Positions 38,228 to 46,898 of a stretch of DNA of 64,000 nt are shown here, piece by piece (the first letter of the stretch is position 1; each line of letters begins with the position of its first letter). The position numbers were made by a program, and so were the translations under genes. A model generated the notes under the pieces. The model was not told the origin of the DNA, made no database searches, and saw nothing but the letters and a program-made list of their open reading frames with translations. The DNA comes from Muricoccus pecuniae. Its GTDB lineage: Bacteria; Pseudomonadota; Alphaproteobacteria; Acetobacterales; Acetobacteraceae. Where the stretch lies: NCBI RefSeq assembly GCF_014199205.1, contig NZ_JACIJD010000006.1, positions 124,001 through 188,000 on the forward strand. The letters run 5' to 3'.

Positions 38228-38974
38228 TCAGGTCGCGTCGCCGGAAGCGGGCGCCTCGGTCTCGGGCGCGGGCGCCGGGGCCTCGGTGTTGGCGGCGGCC
38301 TCGGCCTTCCGGCGCGCACGCGTGGCGGCACCCTTCTTCGCGGCCTCGCTGCGGGCGGAGGTCGCGGCGCTCTTGCGCGCGCCCGTGCTGCGGGTCGCCG
38401 CCGCGCGGGTCGCCGGCGCCTTGCGCGCGGCGGGCTTGGCGGCGGCCTTAGCGGTGGTGGCGCGCTTCGGAGCCGCCTTGCGGGCGGTGGTCGCCGTGGT
38501 GCGCTTCGCGGCGGCGGTGGTGCGCTTGGCGGCCGGGCGGCGCGCAGTGGCGGACTTCGTCGCGGACTTCGCGGCGGTCTTGGCGGTGGTGGCGCGCTTC
38601 GCCGTCGTGGTGGTCGCGCGCTTCGCGGTCGCGGTGGTGCGGCGCGCCGGGGCGGCCTTCTTCGCGGTCGCCGTCTTGCGAGCGGTGGTGGTCTTGGTCG
38701 CGGCGGTCTTGCGGGCCGGGGCCTTCTTCGCGGCGGTGGTCTTCGCGGCGGCGGGGCGGCGCGCGGTGGTCGCCTTCTTCGCCGGCGCGGCGGCCTTCTT
38801 CGCGGCGGGCTTCTTCGCCGCCGGCTTCTTCGCGGCGGGCTTCGCCGCGCTCTTCGCCGCCGTCTTCGCGGCGGGGCGGGCGCGGCCGGCGGTGCTCGCC
38901 TTGCGCGTGCCCGCGCTGCGGCGCGAGGTGCTCACGGCCATGGCGGCCGCTCGGGGGGTTTTCTCTTCGCTCAC
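38228..38974 (-). CDS. Histone H1-like Lys/Ala-rich DNA-binding protein
   Basis: A 248-residue, very basic, low-complexity protein of Ala, Lys, Thr, Arg and Pro. From about residue 30 to 215 it is built of irregular repeats such as PAAKKPAAKKPAAKK, KRTTATTARKAA and AKRATT, like the C-terminal tails of eukaryotic H1 and bacterial H1 homologues. The last 30 residues are acidic/Pro-rich (EAPAPAPETEAPASGDAT). It starts with GTG at 38974 with AGGAG 9 nt upstream. It is probably a nucleoid-binding protein; the repeat composition makes orthology hard to judge. Confidence 0.8.
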   Translation of the reverse strand: MSEEKTPRAAAMAVSTSRRSAGTRKASTAGRARPAAKTAAKSAAKPAAKKPAAKKPAAKKAAAPAKKATTARRPAAAKTTAAKKAPARKTAATKTTTARKTATAKKAAPARRTTATAKRATTTTAKRATTAKTAAKSATKSATARRPAAKRTTAAAKRTTATTARKAAPKRATTAKAAAKPAARKAPATRAAATRSTGARKSAATSARSEAAKKGAATRARRKAEAAANTEAPAPAPETEAPASGDAT

Positions 38975-39329
38975 GTGCTGGGTCTCCTGAAGGTTTGAGC
39001 CTGATGGGTTCGGTCGTGGGCCAGTGGGGACCCGCCGACGCGACCATCCGGGGAGGGAGGCGTCACAGGGTCTGTCTCCGCAACGCGCCGAAGTGGGCTG
39101 CCCGCGTCGCGCCGTCTCCGGCCTCGCGTTCATGGCGGGCTCCGTCACCGGTCCCCGCATCCCTCTCCTGCAACCGGTTCAGGAATTCCAAGAACCGTCC
39201 TTCCGCGCTGCGTCGCGCCGATCACCGCCCCTTCTCGCCGCGTCGCCGTCACGTCGCCGGCTTTCTCGAACCTGGCGCGCTTGACAGTGTCGAACGCGAA
39301 TCGCGCAAGGCGGTTCATGCGCGCATCAC

Positions 39330-39358
39330 GCTATCTGCACGCACCTCCGGATTGTCAA
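39330..39358 (-). promoter_or_regulatory. Sigma-70 promoter for the H1-like gene
   Basis: Minus strand: a perfect TTGACA (39358-39353), 17-bp spacer, GATAGC (39335-39330). The surrounding DNA is clearly less GC-rich. Initiation near 39322 would give an untranslated leader of about 350 nt before the GTG at 38974. Confidence 0.6.
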
Positions 39359-39459
39359 CGAAAGACTCAAACGCATTGCAGATTTTCACCTGCATCCGAC
39401 ACGGCATCATCCACGTTGCGCGGCGTCGTGTTCTGCACGCGCGGGACGACGCGCGGTGC

Positions 39460-39485
39460 GGGGGAACGTTGCGCGCCGTTCCCCC
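39460..39485 (-). terminator. Hairpin downstream of prpC
   Basis: A perfect 9-bp stem GGGGGAACG/CGTTCCCCC with an 8-nt loop, starting 8 nt after the prpC stop on the minus strand. There is no T-run, so it is a terminator or 3'-end stabiliser of uncertain strength. Confidence 0.5.
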
Positions 39486-39493
39486 GATACGCG

Positions 39494-40630
39494 TCAGCCG
39501 CGCTGCGACATCGGCGGCACCGCGCGCTGCGCCGCGCCGGTGTACTGCGACAGCGGGCGGATCAGCCGGTTGTCCACGGCCTGCTCGATGACATGCGCCG
39601 CCCAGCCGGTGATGCGGGAGGCGACGAAGATGGGCGTGAAGAGCGGGATGTCGAAGCCCATCAGGTGATAGGCAGGGCCGGCCGGGAAATCGAGATTGGG
39701 ATGGATGTTCTTCTTCTCCAGCATCTCGGCCGCGAGCAGTCGCGACATCTCCATCCAGCGTCGGTCGCCCACCACCTCCGCCATGCGCTCGGCATACTTG
39801 GTCATCGTCGGCACGCGGCTGTCGCCGTTCTTGTACACACGATGGCCGAAGCCCATCACCAGCGCCCGGTGGTCGAAGCGCGACTGAAGCCACTCCACCG
39901 CCCGGGACGGATCGCCGATCTCGCTGAGCATGTGCATCACGGCCTCGTTGGCGCCGCCGTGCAGCGGGCCCTTCAGCGCGGCGATGCCGCCGACCACGGC
40001 ACCGTGCAGGTCCGCGCCCGTGGAGGTGATGGTGCGCGCAGTGAAGGTGGAGGCGTTGAAGCCGTGCTCGGCATAGAGGGTGAGGGAGACGTCGAAGGCC
40101 TTCACCACCTCGGGCTGGGGAACCTTCCCGAAGACGAGGTGGAAGAAGTTCTCGGCGAAGGTGAGGGAGGGATCGGGCGCGATCGCGTCCAGCCCCTTCG
40201 AGGCGCGGTGGGCGGCGGCGATGGCGGTCGGGATCTTCGCCAGCAGCCGCATCGCCTTGCGGCGCGTGGCGGGCTCGGAGACGTCCGCCGTCTCCGGATC
40301 CTCCATCCCCAGGAAGGAGACGGCGGTGCGGATGGCGTCCATGGGATGCGCGTCGTGCGGGAAGGCGCGGATGACCTCCAACAGCGCGGGGGTGAGGACG
40401 CGCTGGGAGGCCTCCTCCCGCCGGAACTCGGCGAGCTGCGAGGCGTTGGGCAGCTCCCCGTTCCAGAGAAGGTAGGCGACCTCCTCGAAGGCGCAGTTCT
40501 CCGCCAGGTCCTGCACGGGGTAGCCGCGATAGGTCAGGCTGTTCGTCTCCGGCATCACCTTGGAGACGGAGGAGACGTCGGCGACGACGCCGACGAGGCC
40601 CTTGCGGATCTCGGACTGGGCTTCGCTCAT
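39494..40630 (-). CDS. prpC: 2-methylcitrate synthase / citrate synthase II
   Basis: A 378-residue type II citrate-synthase-like enzyme joining an acyl-CoA to oxaloacetate. The catalytic residues lie in GPLHGGANEAV (His), GFGHRVYKNGDSR (His) and NLDFPAG (Asp). Its length of under 400 residues and the neighbouring PrpD homologue favour 2-methylcitrate synthase over the TCA enzyme. The ATG at 40630 follows AGGAAA. Genes for PrpB and a PrpR-type regulator are not in the window. Confidence 0.87.
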   Translation of the reverse strand: MSEAQSEIRKGLVGVVADVSSVSKVMPETNSLTYRGYPVQDLAENCAFEEVAYLLWNGELPNASQLAEFRREEASQRVLTPALLEVIRAFPHDAHPMDAIRTAVSFLGMEDPETADVSEPATRRKAMRLLAKIPTAIAAAHRASKGLDAIAPDPSLTFAENFFHLVFGKVPQPEVVKAFDVSLTLYAEHGFNASTFTARTITSTGADLHGAVVGGIAALKGPLHGGANEAVMHMLSEIGDPSRAVEWLQSRFDHRALVMGFGHRVYKNGDSRVPTMTKYAERMAEVVGDRRWMEMSRLLAAEMLEKKNIHPNLDFPAGPAYHLMGFDIPLFTPIFVASRITGWAAHVIEQAVDNRLIRPLSQYTGAAQRAVPPMSQRG

Positions 40631-40687
40631 TGGGTTTCCTCTTGTGGTGTGTGGCGCCGCTGAGGGCGCCGCGGCGCATGTCTGGAT

Positions 40688-40718
40688 CGGGCGCCGCCGG
40701 GCGTGCCGGCGGCGCCCG
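40688..40718 (-). repeat. 13-bp perfect inverted repeat between prpD and prpC
   Basis: CGGGCGCCGCCGG and its exact complement separated by GCGTG form a very stable hairpin a few bases past the prpD stop and about 58 nt before prpC. Without a T-tract it is more likely an intercistronic processing or stability element, which could set different levels for the two enzymes. Confidence 0.6.
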
Positions 40719-40724
40719 GTCGGC

Positions 40725-42263
40725 TCAGAAGATGCCGGGCTTGCCGGCGGCGAGCTTGCCGTCGGGCAAGCGGGCATTGAGCTGGTCCAGCTCGCCCGCA
40801 CCGAGGGAGGCGAGGTTCTCGGCCGCCGCGATGAAGCGGTCGGCCTCGGCCGGGTCGATGATGCCCTCGGTCAGGATGCGGAACTTGCGGATGTAGTCCG
40901 CCCGGCCGAAGGGCTTCGCCCCCAGCGGATGGGCGTTGGCGACCGCCAGCTCGTCCACCAGCACCGTCCCGTCCTTCAGCGTGATCTCAACCCGGCCGCC
41001 GAAGGCCAGCTCGTTCGGGTCGCGCGAGTGGTAGCGGCGCGTCCACTCCGGGTCCTCGCGTGTCTCCATCTTGTGCCACAGCCGCACCGTGTCGGGCCGC
41101 GCGGCGCGCTCGGGGGCGTAGCTGTCCACGTGGTGCCAGCGCCCGTCCTGCAGGGCGACGGTGAAGATGTACATGATGGAGTGGTCCAGCGTCTCGCGGC
41201 TGGCCCTGGGGTCCATCTTCTGCGGGTCATTGGCGCCGGTGCCGATGACGTAGTGGGTGTGGTGGGAGGTATGAAGAAGGATCTTCTCCACCCCCTCCAG
41301 GTCGGGGACGCGCTCGCGCATCTTGAAGGCGAGGTCGATCAGCGCCTGGGACTGGTACTCGGCCGAGTGCTCCTTCGTGTAGCTGTCGAGGATGGCGCGC
41401 TTGCCCTCCCCCGGGCCGGGCAGCGGGACGCTGTAGTAGACGGGCTCGTAGACGTCGCCCTGATAGCGGTGCGTGCGGCCGGCCAGCACCCAGGCGATCA
41501 CGCTGTCCTCGCCCTCGTAGATCGGGGAGGGCGCGCCCTCCCCGCGCATGGCGCGGTCCACCGCCTCGACGGCCAGCTTGCCCGCATGGGCCGGGGCGAA
41601 GGCCTTCCAGGAGGAGATCTCGCCCTTGCGGGACTGGCGGAAGGTCACGCTGACATGCAGCGCCTGCTGCACAGCCTGGAAGATCGTCGCCTGGTCCAGC
41701 CCGAGCAGCGTGCCGATGCCGGCCGCGGCGGCGGGGCAGAGATGGGCGATGTGGTCCACCTTGTGCTCGTGCAGGCAGATGGCGCGCACGAGGTCGATAT
41801 GGATCTCATAGGCGGTCGCGAGGCCGCGCAGGAGTTCCGCGCCGGACTTGCCCATCGTCTGCGCGACCGCGAGCACGGGCGGGATGTTGTCGCCGGGATG
41901 GGAGTAGTCGGCGGCGAGGAAGGTGTCGTGCATGTCCAGCTCGCGCACGGCCGTCCCGTTCGCCCAGGCCGCCCATTCCGGCGAGAAGCGGCGCGAGGGA
42001 TCGAGGCCGAACACGGTCGCCCCGCCCTCCCTCGGATGGCCGAGCGCCATCTGCCGCGCGGAGGTGGGCGCGGAGCGGTTGATGGCGGCGATGGCGACGG
42101 CGGCGTTGTCGATCACCCGGTTGATGATCATCGCGGCCGTGTCCTCCGGCACCGCGACGGGATCGGCGGCGACCCCGGCGATCTTCCAGGCGAGCTGGTC
42201 CTCGCGCTTCAGCAGCGCCTTGGACGGGTAGACCTTCACTTCATGCTGGTGCAACGGCGTCAC
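40725..42263 (-). CDS. prpD: MmgE/PrpD family protein (2-methylcitrate dehydratase-like)
   Basis: A 512-residue protein of PrpD length. PrpD dehydrates 2-methylcitrate in propionate oxidation. It begins [29 protein letters not shown] (GTG at 42263 behind GAGAGG) and contains the family stretches [29 protein letters not shown] and [16 protein letters not shown]. It lies upstream of prpC, so the two probably form a methylcitrate operon. It is divergent from a LysR-type gene. Confidence 0.88.
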   Translation of the reverse strand: MTPLHQHEVKVYPSKALLKREDQLAWKIAGVAADPVAVPEDTAAMIINRVIDNAAVAIAAINRSAPTSARQMALGHPREGGATVFGLDPSRRFSPEWAAWANGTAVRELDMHDTFLAADYSHPGDNIPPVLAVAQTMGKSGAELLRGLATAYEIHIDLVRAICLHEHKVDHIAHLCPAAAAGIGTLLGLDQATIFQAVQQALHVSVTFRQSRKGEISSWKAFAPAHAGKLAVEAVDRAMRGEGAPSPIYEGEDSVIAWVLAGRTHRYQGDVYEPVYYSVPLPGPGEGKRAILDSYTKEHSAEYQSQALIDLAFKMRERVPDLEGVEKILLHTSHHTHYVIGTGANDPQKMDPRASRETLDHSIMYIFTVALQDGRWHHVDSYAPERAARPDTVRLWHKMETREDPEWTRRYHSRDPNELAFGGRVEITLKDGTVLVDELAVANAHPLGAKPFGRADYIRKFRILTEGIIDPAEADRFIAAAENLASLGAGELDQLNARLPDGKLAAGKPGIF

Positions 42264-42338
42264 TCCCTCTCGATTCCTCTGCGTCAGGTTCTGCACCCGT
42301 GTGGCGTCATCGTCCAATCCGATTGACGGCGCTGCGCG

Positions 42339-42353
42339 ATAGGCTTTCCGTAT
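42339..42353. promoter_or_regulatory. LysR-type box ATA-N9-TAT in the prpD/lysR intergenic region
   Basis: ATAGGCTTTCCGTAT has the T-N11-A dyad form bound by LysR-type regulators. It lies 7 bp before the LysR start codon in a 96-bp divergent region with prpD, so it could serve autoregulation. It is a short motif that could occur by chance. Confidence 0.4.
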
Positions 42354-42359
42354 GGCGCC

Positions 42360-43289
42360 ATGGACTTCCGCCTCGTGCGACGCCTCGGCCATTTCCTCGC
42401 GGTCGCGGAGGAAGGGCATTTCGGCCGCGCCGCCGCCCGCCTCGGCCTGTCGCAGCCGCCGCTCACCGCGCAGATCCAGGCGCTGGAGAAGGAACTCGGC
42501 GTGCGCCTGCTGGAGCGCACGGGGCGCGGCACGCGGCCGACGCGCGCGGGCGAGGCGCTGCTGCCGCTCGCGCGCCGGCTGGCCGAGGATGCGGGCGCGC
42601 TGGAGGCGCTGGCGCGGGAGCTGCGCGCGGGGCGCCACGCGCCGGTCGCCATCGCCTGCGTCACCTCCGCCCTGTTCGACGAGCTGCCGCCCCTCGTGCG
42701 CGCCCTCTCCGCCGCACGGCCGGAAGCGGCGGTCTCGGTGCGGGAGATGGACACGGCCGACGCGCTGGAGGCGCTGCGGCGCGGCGAGGTGGACATCGCC
42801 CTCCTGCGGGACGACCGCGCTCGCCCGCCCATCCGCATCCGCCCCCTCGGCGAGGACCACCTCCTCGCCGCGCTGCCCGAGGGCCACGCGCTGCTCGTCG
42901 CGCCCGATCCCCTGCCCCTGTCCCTCCTTGCGGACGAGCCGATGCTGCTGCTGCCGCGCGCCATCTCCCCCGCCTATGCCGATGCGATGGTGGCCGCCTG
43001 CCACGGCGCCGGCTTCGCGCCGCGCGCGGTGCGGGAGGTGGGTTCGGCCATGGCGCAGCTCGGCTTCGTCGCGGCGGGGCTCGGCGTCGCCCTCGTCTCC
43101 TCCGGCATGGCGCGGCTGCGGCCGCCCGGCGTCGCCTTCCGCGCGCTCGCGGGCCCGATCCCCGCGGTGGGGGTGGCGCTGGCCTGGAACGCGGAGCGGG
43201 CGGGAGAGGCCGCGTCGCTCGCGCTATCCCTCGCGGAGGAGCTCTTCCCCATGGCGCCCGGGATACACGCGCCGGAGGATCTGCCCTAA
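42360..43289 (+). CDS. LysR family transcriptional regulator
   Basis: A 309-residue regulator: N-terminal winged HTH ([50 protein letters not shown], residues 12-60), then a periplasmic-binding-like effector domain. It is divergent from prpD and 35 bp upstream of the hydantoinase/dihydropyrimidinase gene, so it may control either or both. The inducer is unknown. No good ribosome-binding site precedes the ATG. Confidence 0.92.
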   Translation: MDFRLVRRLGHFLAVAEEGHFGRAAARLGLSQPPLTAQIQALEKELGVRLLERTGRGTRPTRAGEALLPLARRLAEDAGALEALARELRAGRHAPVAIACVTSALFDELPPLVRALSAARPEAAVSVREMDTADALEALRRGEVDIALLRDDRARPPIRIRPLGEDHLLAALPEGHALLVAPDPLPLSLLADEPMLLLPRAISPAYADAMVAACHGAGFAPRAVREVGSAMAQLGFVAAGLGVALVSSGMARLRPPGVAFRALAGPIPAVGVALAWNAERAGEAASLALSLAEELFPMAPGIHAPEDLP

Positions 43290-43324
43290 CCTCTCCCGCA
43301 GAGCAGCAAGACCGGGAAGCCCTG

Positions 43325-44719
43325 ATGAGCCAGCCTTTCGACCGCGTGATCCTCGGCGACCTCGTGCTGCCCGACCGCGTGCTGGAGGGCGGCTATGTCG
43401 CCGTGCGCGGCGAGACGATCGCGGCCATCGGCGAGGGCGCGCCGCCCCCCGCCGCGGCGACCGAGGACCATTCCGGCCGACTCGTCTTCCCCGGCCTCGT
43501 GGACGGGCACATGCACACGGCCAGCTCCATCGGCTGGCCCGGGATCGAGGGCTCGACGCTCTCCGCCGCGGCGGGCGGCGTGACGACCTGCGTGGACATG
43601 CCCTACGACATTCCCCTCCCCGTCACCGACGCGGCCATCCTGCGCGACAAGGTGGAGTGGCTGCACCGGCTGGCCCATGTGGACGTCGCGCTCTACGGCA
43701 CCATCCGCAAGGACGCCGGGGGAGAGGAGATGGTCGAGGCCATCGCGGGGCTCGCCGAGGCCGGCGCCTGCTCCTTCAAGTTCTCCACCTATGAGTACGA
43801 CGCGGTGCGCTTCCCCCGCATCGACCCCGTCCTCATGCGGGAGGCCTTCGCCGAGATCGCGAAGACGAACCTCATGGTCGCCGTGCACAACGAGGACCAG
43901 GAGCTGGTGATGAAGCTGACGGCCGAGGCGAAGGCCGCGGGCCGCACCGATCCCATCATGCACTGCCGCACCCGCCCGCCGCTGGCGGAGAACCTGGCCA
44001 ACCTCGCCATCTTCGAGATCGGGCTGGAGACGGGCGCGCATGTCCACATCGCCCACTCCTCCCTCTCCCGCGGCTTCAACATCGCCGAGGACTTCCGCCG
44101 CGCGGGCGCCCGCAGCTCGGGCGAGGCATGCCTGCACTATCTCTGTATGACGGAGGAGGACGTCGTCCGCCTCCAGGGCTTCGGCAAGTGCAACCCGCCC
44201 TTCCGCACGGCCGAGGAGGTGGAGCGGATGTGGGCCTCGCTGCTCGCCGGCAAGGTCGCCTATGTCTCCACCGACCACGCGCCCTGGCAGCGCGAGCGCA
44301 AGGAGTACAAGGGCGACATCTTCGCCCTCGGCGCCGGGCTGACGGGGATGCAGAGCTTCGCCCCCGTCATGTTCACCCTGCTGGAGGAGCGCGGCCTGCC
44401 GCTCACCCTGATGGCGAAGTACCTCGCCGCCGAGCCCGCCCGCTATCACGGGCTCGACCCGAAGAAGGGAGGCATCGCGGTGGGCGGCGACGCCGATCTC
44501 TGCGTCATCGAGCGCGGCGACTTCACCTTCGACCAGGCCGCCATCCTCGACCGGCCGGAATTCCAGCACTCCGCCTATCACGGCCGCGCGCTGCGCGGGC
44601 GCGTGGCCGCGACCTATCTCCGTGGGACGCTCATCTGGGACGGCGCCAGCGTCCTCGCGAGGCCGGGCTCTGGCCGCTTCGTACCGCGCCAGCACGACCG
44701 GCCCGTCGTCCTGGGATGA
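43325..44719 (+). CDS. Dihydropyrimidinase/hydantoinase/allantoinase family amidohydrolase
   Basis: A 464-residue cyclic amidohydrolase that opens hydantoin, dihydropyrimidine or allantoin rings. The metal site is visible: DGHMHT (HxH, about residues 60-65), the presumed carbamylated Lys in SFKFSTYEYD, His in VHIAHSS, and TDHAPW near residue 318. A GGGAAG lies before the ATG. It is 35 bp after a LysR gene; a D-carbamoylase-type nitrilase follows 2 kb downstream, supporting a hydantoin or pyrimidine route. The precise substrate is open, and allantoinase is an alternative. Confidence 0.87.
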   Translation: MSQPFDRVILGDLVLPDRVLEGGYVAVRGETIAAIGEGAPPPAAATEDHSGRLVFPGLVDGHMHTASSIGWPGIEGSTLSAAAGGVTTCVDMPYDIPLPVTDAAILRDKVEWLHRLAHVDVALYGTIRKDAGGEEMVEAIAGLAEAGACSFKFSTYEYDAVRFPRIDPVLMREAFAEIAKTNLMVAVHNEDQELVMKLTAEAKAAGRTDPIMHCRTRPPLAENLANLAIFEIGLETGAHVHIAHSSLSRGFNIAEDFRRAGARSSGEACLHYLCMTEEDVVRLQGFGKCNPPFRTAEEVERMWASLLAGKVAYVSTDHAPWQRERKEYKGDIFALGAGLTGMQSFAPVMFTLLEERGLPLTLMAKYLAAEPARYHGLDPKKGGIAVGGDADLCVIERGDFTFDQAAILDRPEFQHSAYHGRALRGRVAATYLRGTLIWDGASVLARPGSGRFVPRQHDRPVVLG

Positions 44720-44798
44720 TGGCGCGCGCGCTCCCCGGCTCGCCGGCCCGCCTGCCCACCGCCGCTCCCTTGCCGGTCACGGTGCGGAGGCGGTCCCG

Positions 44799-45059
44799 GT
44801 GAACTTCCCCCTCATCGTCGCGGTCCTCGCCGCCCTGCTCGGCTTCGGCTTCCCGATCTGGTTGATGGGGCCCGGCACCTCGGTCCCGATCGCCCTGCTC
44901 GCCCTTCTCTGCGCGCTCATCCTCGGCCGCGCCGGCTGGTGGCTGGCCGCGCGCGGGGAGGCGAAGGCGGAGGAGACACATCCCGAACCCTCCCCGCAGG
45001 CGCGCCGCCCGCCGCCGCGCGACCCGGCTCCCTGGCGCGCGCCCGAGGAAGGCAACTGA
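44799..45059 (+). CDS. Small two-helix membrane protein, unknown function
   Basis: An 86-residue protein starting with GTG and a good GGAGG about 8 nt upstream. Two hydrophobic helices cover about residues 3-20 and 29-50, followed by a polar Pro/Arg-rich tail (PQARRPPPRDPAPW). It sits between the amidohydrolase and the HerA-like gene. No family is recognised. Confidence 0.55.
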   Translation: MNFPLIVAVLAALLGFGFPIWLMGPGTSVPIALLALLCALILGRAGWWLAARGEAKAEETHPEPSPQARRPPPRDPAPWRAPEEGN

Positions 45060-45151
45060 TCCGTCCGCATGGTGGAACGGCGGGGACTTGCCCTGCGCCG
45101 GCCGGAGCAGATGTTGTAGACAGCGTGCGGCACGGAACGGAGACGGCGGCG

Positions 45152-46846
45152 ATGGCGAGCGACAGGATCCTCCTGGGCAAGGGCTCCGCGCCCCAGTACC
45201 TGCACCTGCCCCTCGCGAACCGGCACGGCCTCGTTGCCGGCGCGACGGGCACGGGCAAGACCATCACCCTTCAGACAGTGGTCGAGGGCTTCTCCCGCGC
45301 CGGCGTTCCCGTCTTCTGCGCCGACATCAAGGGCGACCTCGCCGGGCTCAGCCAGCCCGGCACGCCGAAGCCGAAGATCGCCGAGCGCGCAGCGGCGCTC
45401 GGCGCCACGGACTTCGGTTGGCAGGCCGCGCCCGTCGTGTTCTGGGACGTCTTCGGGGAGCAGGGCCACCCCGTGCGCGCGACGGTCGCGGAGATGGGGC
45501 CGCTGCTCCTCGGCCGGCTGCTGGACCTCAACGACACGCAGGAGGGCGTGCTCGCCATCGCCTTCGCCCTGGCCGACGACGAGGGGCTGCTCCTGCTCGA
45601 CTTCAAGGACCTGCGCGCCCTGCTCTCCCATGTGGCGGAGCGCGCGGCGGAGCTGGCCGCCCACTACGGCAATGTCAGCAAGGCCACGATCGGCACCATC
45701 CAGCGCCGCCTCCTCACCCTGGAGCAGCAGGGGGCGGAGCACTTCTTCGGCGAGCCCGCGCTGGAGCTGACCGACCTCATGCTGCTCACCCCGGACGGGC
45801 GCGGCTCGGTGAACATCCTCGCCGCCGACAAGCTGGCCGCCAGCCCGCGCCTCTACGCCACCTTCCTTCTCTGGCTGCTCTCCGAGCTGTTCGAGGAACT
45901 GCCGGAGGTGGGAGACCTCGATAAGCCGAAGCTCGCCTTCGTCTTCGACGAGGCTCACCTTCTCTTCCGCGACGTGCCGAAGGCGCTGCTGGAGAAGATC
46001 GAGCAGGTCGTGCGCCTCATCCGCTCGAAGGGCGTGGGCGTCTACTTCGTCACCCAGAATCCGCTCGACCTTCCGGGCACGGTGCTGGGGCAGCTCGGCA
46101 ACCGCGTGCAGCACGCGCTGCGCGCCTTCACGCCCGCCGACCAGAAAGCGGTCCGCGCCGCGGCCGAGACCTTCCGCCCGAACCGCGCCTTCCGCACGGA
46201 GGACGCGATCACCGAGCTGGCCGTGGGCGAGGCGCTCGTCTCCACGCTCCAGCCCGGCGGCCAGCCCGGCGTCGTGGAGCGCGCGAAGATCCTGCCGCCG
46301 CGCTCCCGCATGGGCGCCATCACGCCGGAGGAGCGCGCGGCGGTGATGGCCCACAGCCCGATCGGCGGGAAGTACGACACACCGCTCGACCGCGAATCCG
46401 CCTACGAGCACCTGACCGGCCGCGCCACCACCGTGGCCGAGGATCCCGCGCCCCATGCCGTCGGCGATGCCGGCGCGGCGCCGATGGACGGATCATGGGC
46501 CGGCGCATCGGGCAGCGGCGGCGCCTGGAGCGGGCCGTGGAGCGGGCCCGCCTCGGCCGGCGCGGCGCGCAGCCCCGGAGGCGGCGCCCCTGCATCCTCG
46601 CTTCCGCCCGCGCGCCGCATCCCCGCGACCGCCTCTCGCGGGACGGCACGGGGTGCCGCGCGTCCCGCGCCGAACGAGGAAGCGGGCGGCGGATGGGGCG
46701 ACGTGCTCAACGACGTGCTGACGGGCGGCGGCGGCCGGCGACAGGGCGTGGTGGAGGCGATGGCGAAGTCGGCGATGCGCAGCATGGGCAGCCAGGTCGG
46801 GCGCGCGCTCGTGCGCGGCGTGCTCGGCTCGCTGCTGAAGCGCTGA
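45152..46846 (+). CDS. HerA-like helicase, DUF853 family
   Basis: A 564-residue AAA+/FtsK-HerA-superfamily ATPase. Walker A is GATGTGKT (residues 30-37), Walker B LAFVFDEAH (about residue 262), and VYFVTQNPLDLP follows as the sensor region. It matches the E. coli YjgR-type DUF853 proteins, whose role is poorly known. The last 110 residues are Gly/Ala/Ser-rich before a conserved basic end (AKSAMRSMGSQVGRALVRGVLGSLLKR). It is independent in function from the flanking hydantoin genes as far as can be seen. Confidence 0.9.
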   Translation: MASDRILLGKGSAPQYLHLPLANRHGLVAGATGTGKTITLQTVVEGFSRAGVPVFCADIKGDLAGLSQPGTPKPKIAERAAALGATDFGWQAAPVVFWDVFGEQGHPVRATVAEMGPLLLGRLLDLNDTQEGVLAIAFALADDEGLLLLDFKDLRALLSHVAERAAELAAHYGNVSKATIGTIQRRLLTLEQQGAEHFFGEPALELTDLMLLTPDGRGSVNILAADKLAASPRLYATFLLWLLSELFEELPEVGDLDKPKLAFVFDEAHLLFRDVPKALLEKIEQVVRLIRSKGVGVYFVTQNPLDLPGTVLGQLGNRVQHALRAFTPADQKAVRAAAETFRPNRAFRTEDAITELAVGEALVSTLQPGGQPGVVERAKILPPRSRMGAITPEERAAVMAHSPIGGKYDTPLDRESAYEHLTGRATTVAEDPAPHAVGDAGAAPMDGSWAGASGSGGAWSGPWSGPASAGAARSPGGGAPASSLPPARRIPATASRGTARGAARPAPNEEAGGGWGDVLNDVLTGGGGRRQGVVEAMAKSAMRSMGSQVGRALVRGVLGSLLKR

Positions 46847-46898
46847 GCCCTCCCGCATCCGGCAACCGGCACACTCCTTATATATACGGACGCAGCGC

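Larger units (their letters stand above)
38975..39493. other. Long leader/intergenic region upstream of the H1-like gene
   Basis: About 520 bp between prpC and the H1-like gene with no convincing coding sequence. It holds a hairpin just after prpC (39460-39485) and a consensus-like promoter (39330-39358) reading towards the H1-like gene, which would leave a leader of about 350 nt. I see no recognisable riboswitch or small-RNA fold in that leader. Confidence 0.6.

Noticed and set aside
38228-38974. Repetitive DNA that could be a tandem-repeat locus or CRISPR-like array
   Set aside because: The repeats are irregular codons for Lys/Ala/Thr in one long open frame with a start signal and terminator; there are no constant repeats with unique spacers.
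39281-39309. Perfect TTGACA on the plus strand
   Set aside because: No acceptable -10 box lies at the right spacing, and no plus-strand gene follows.
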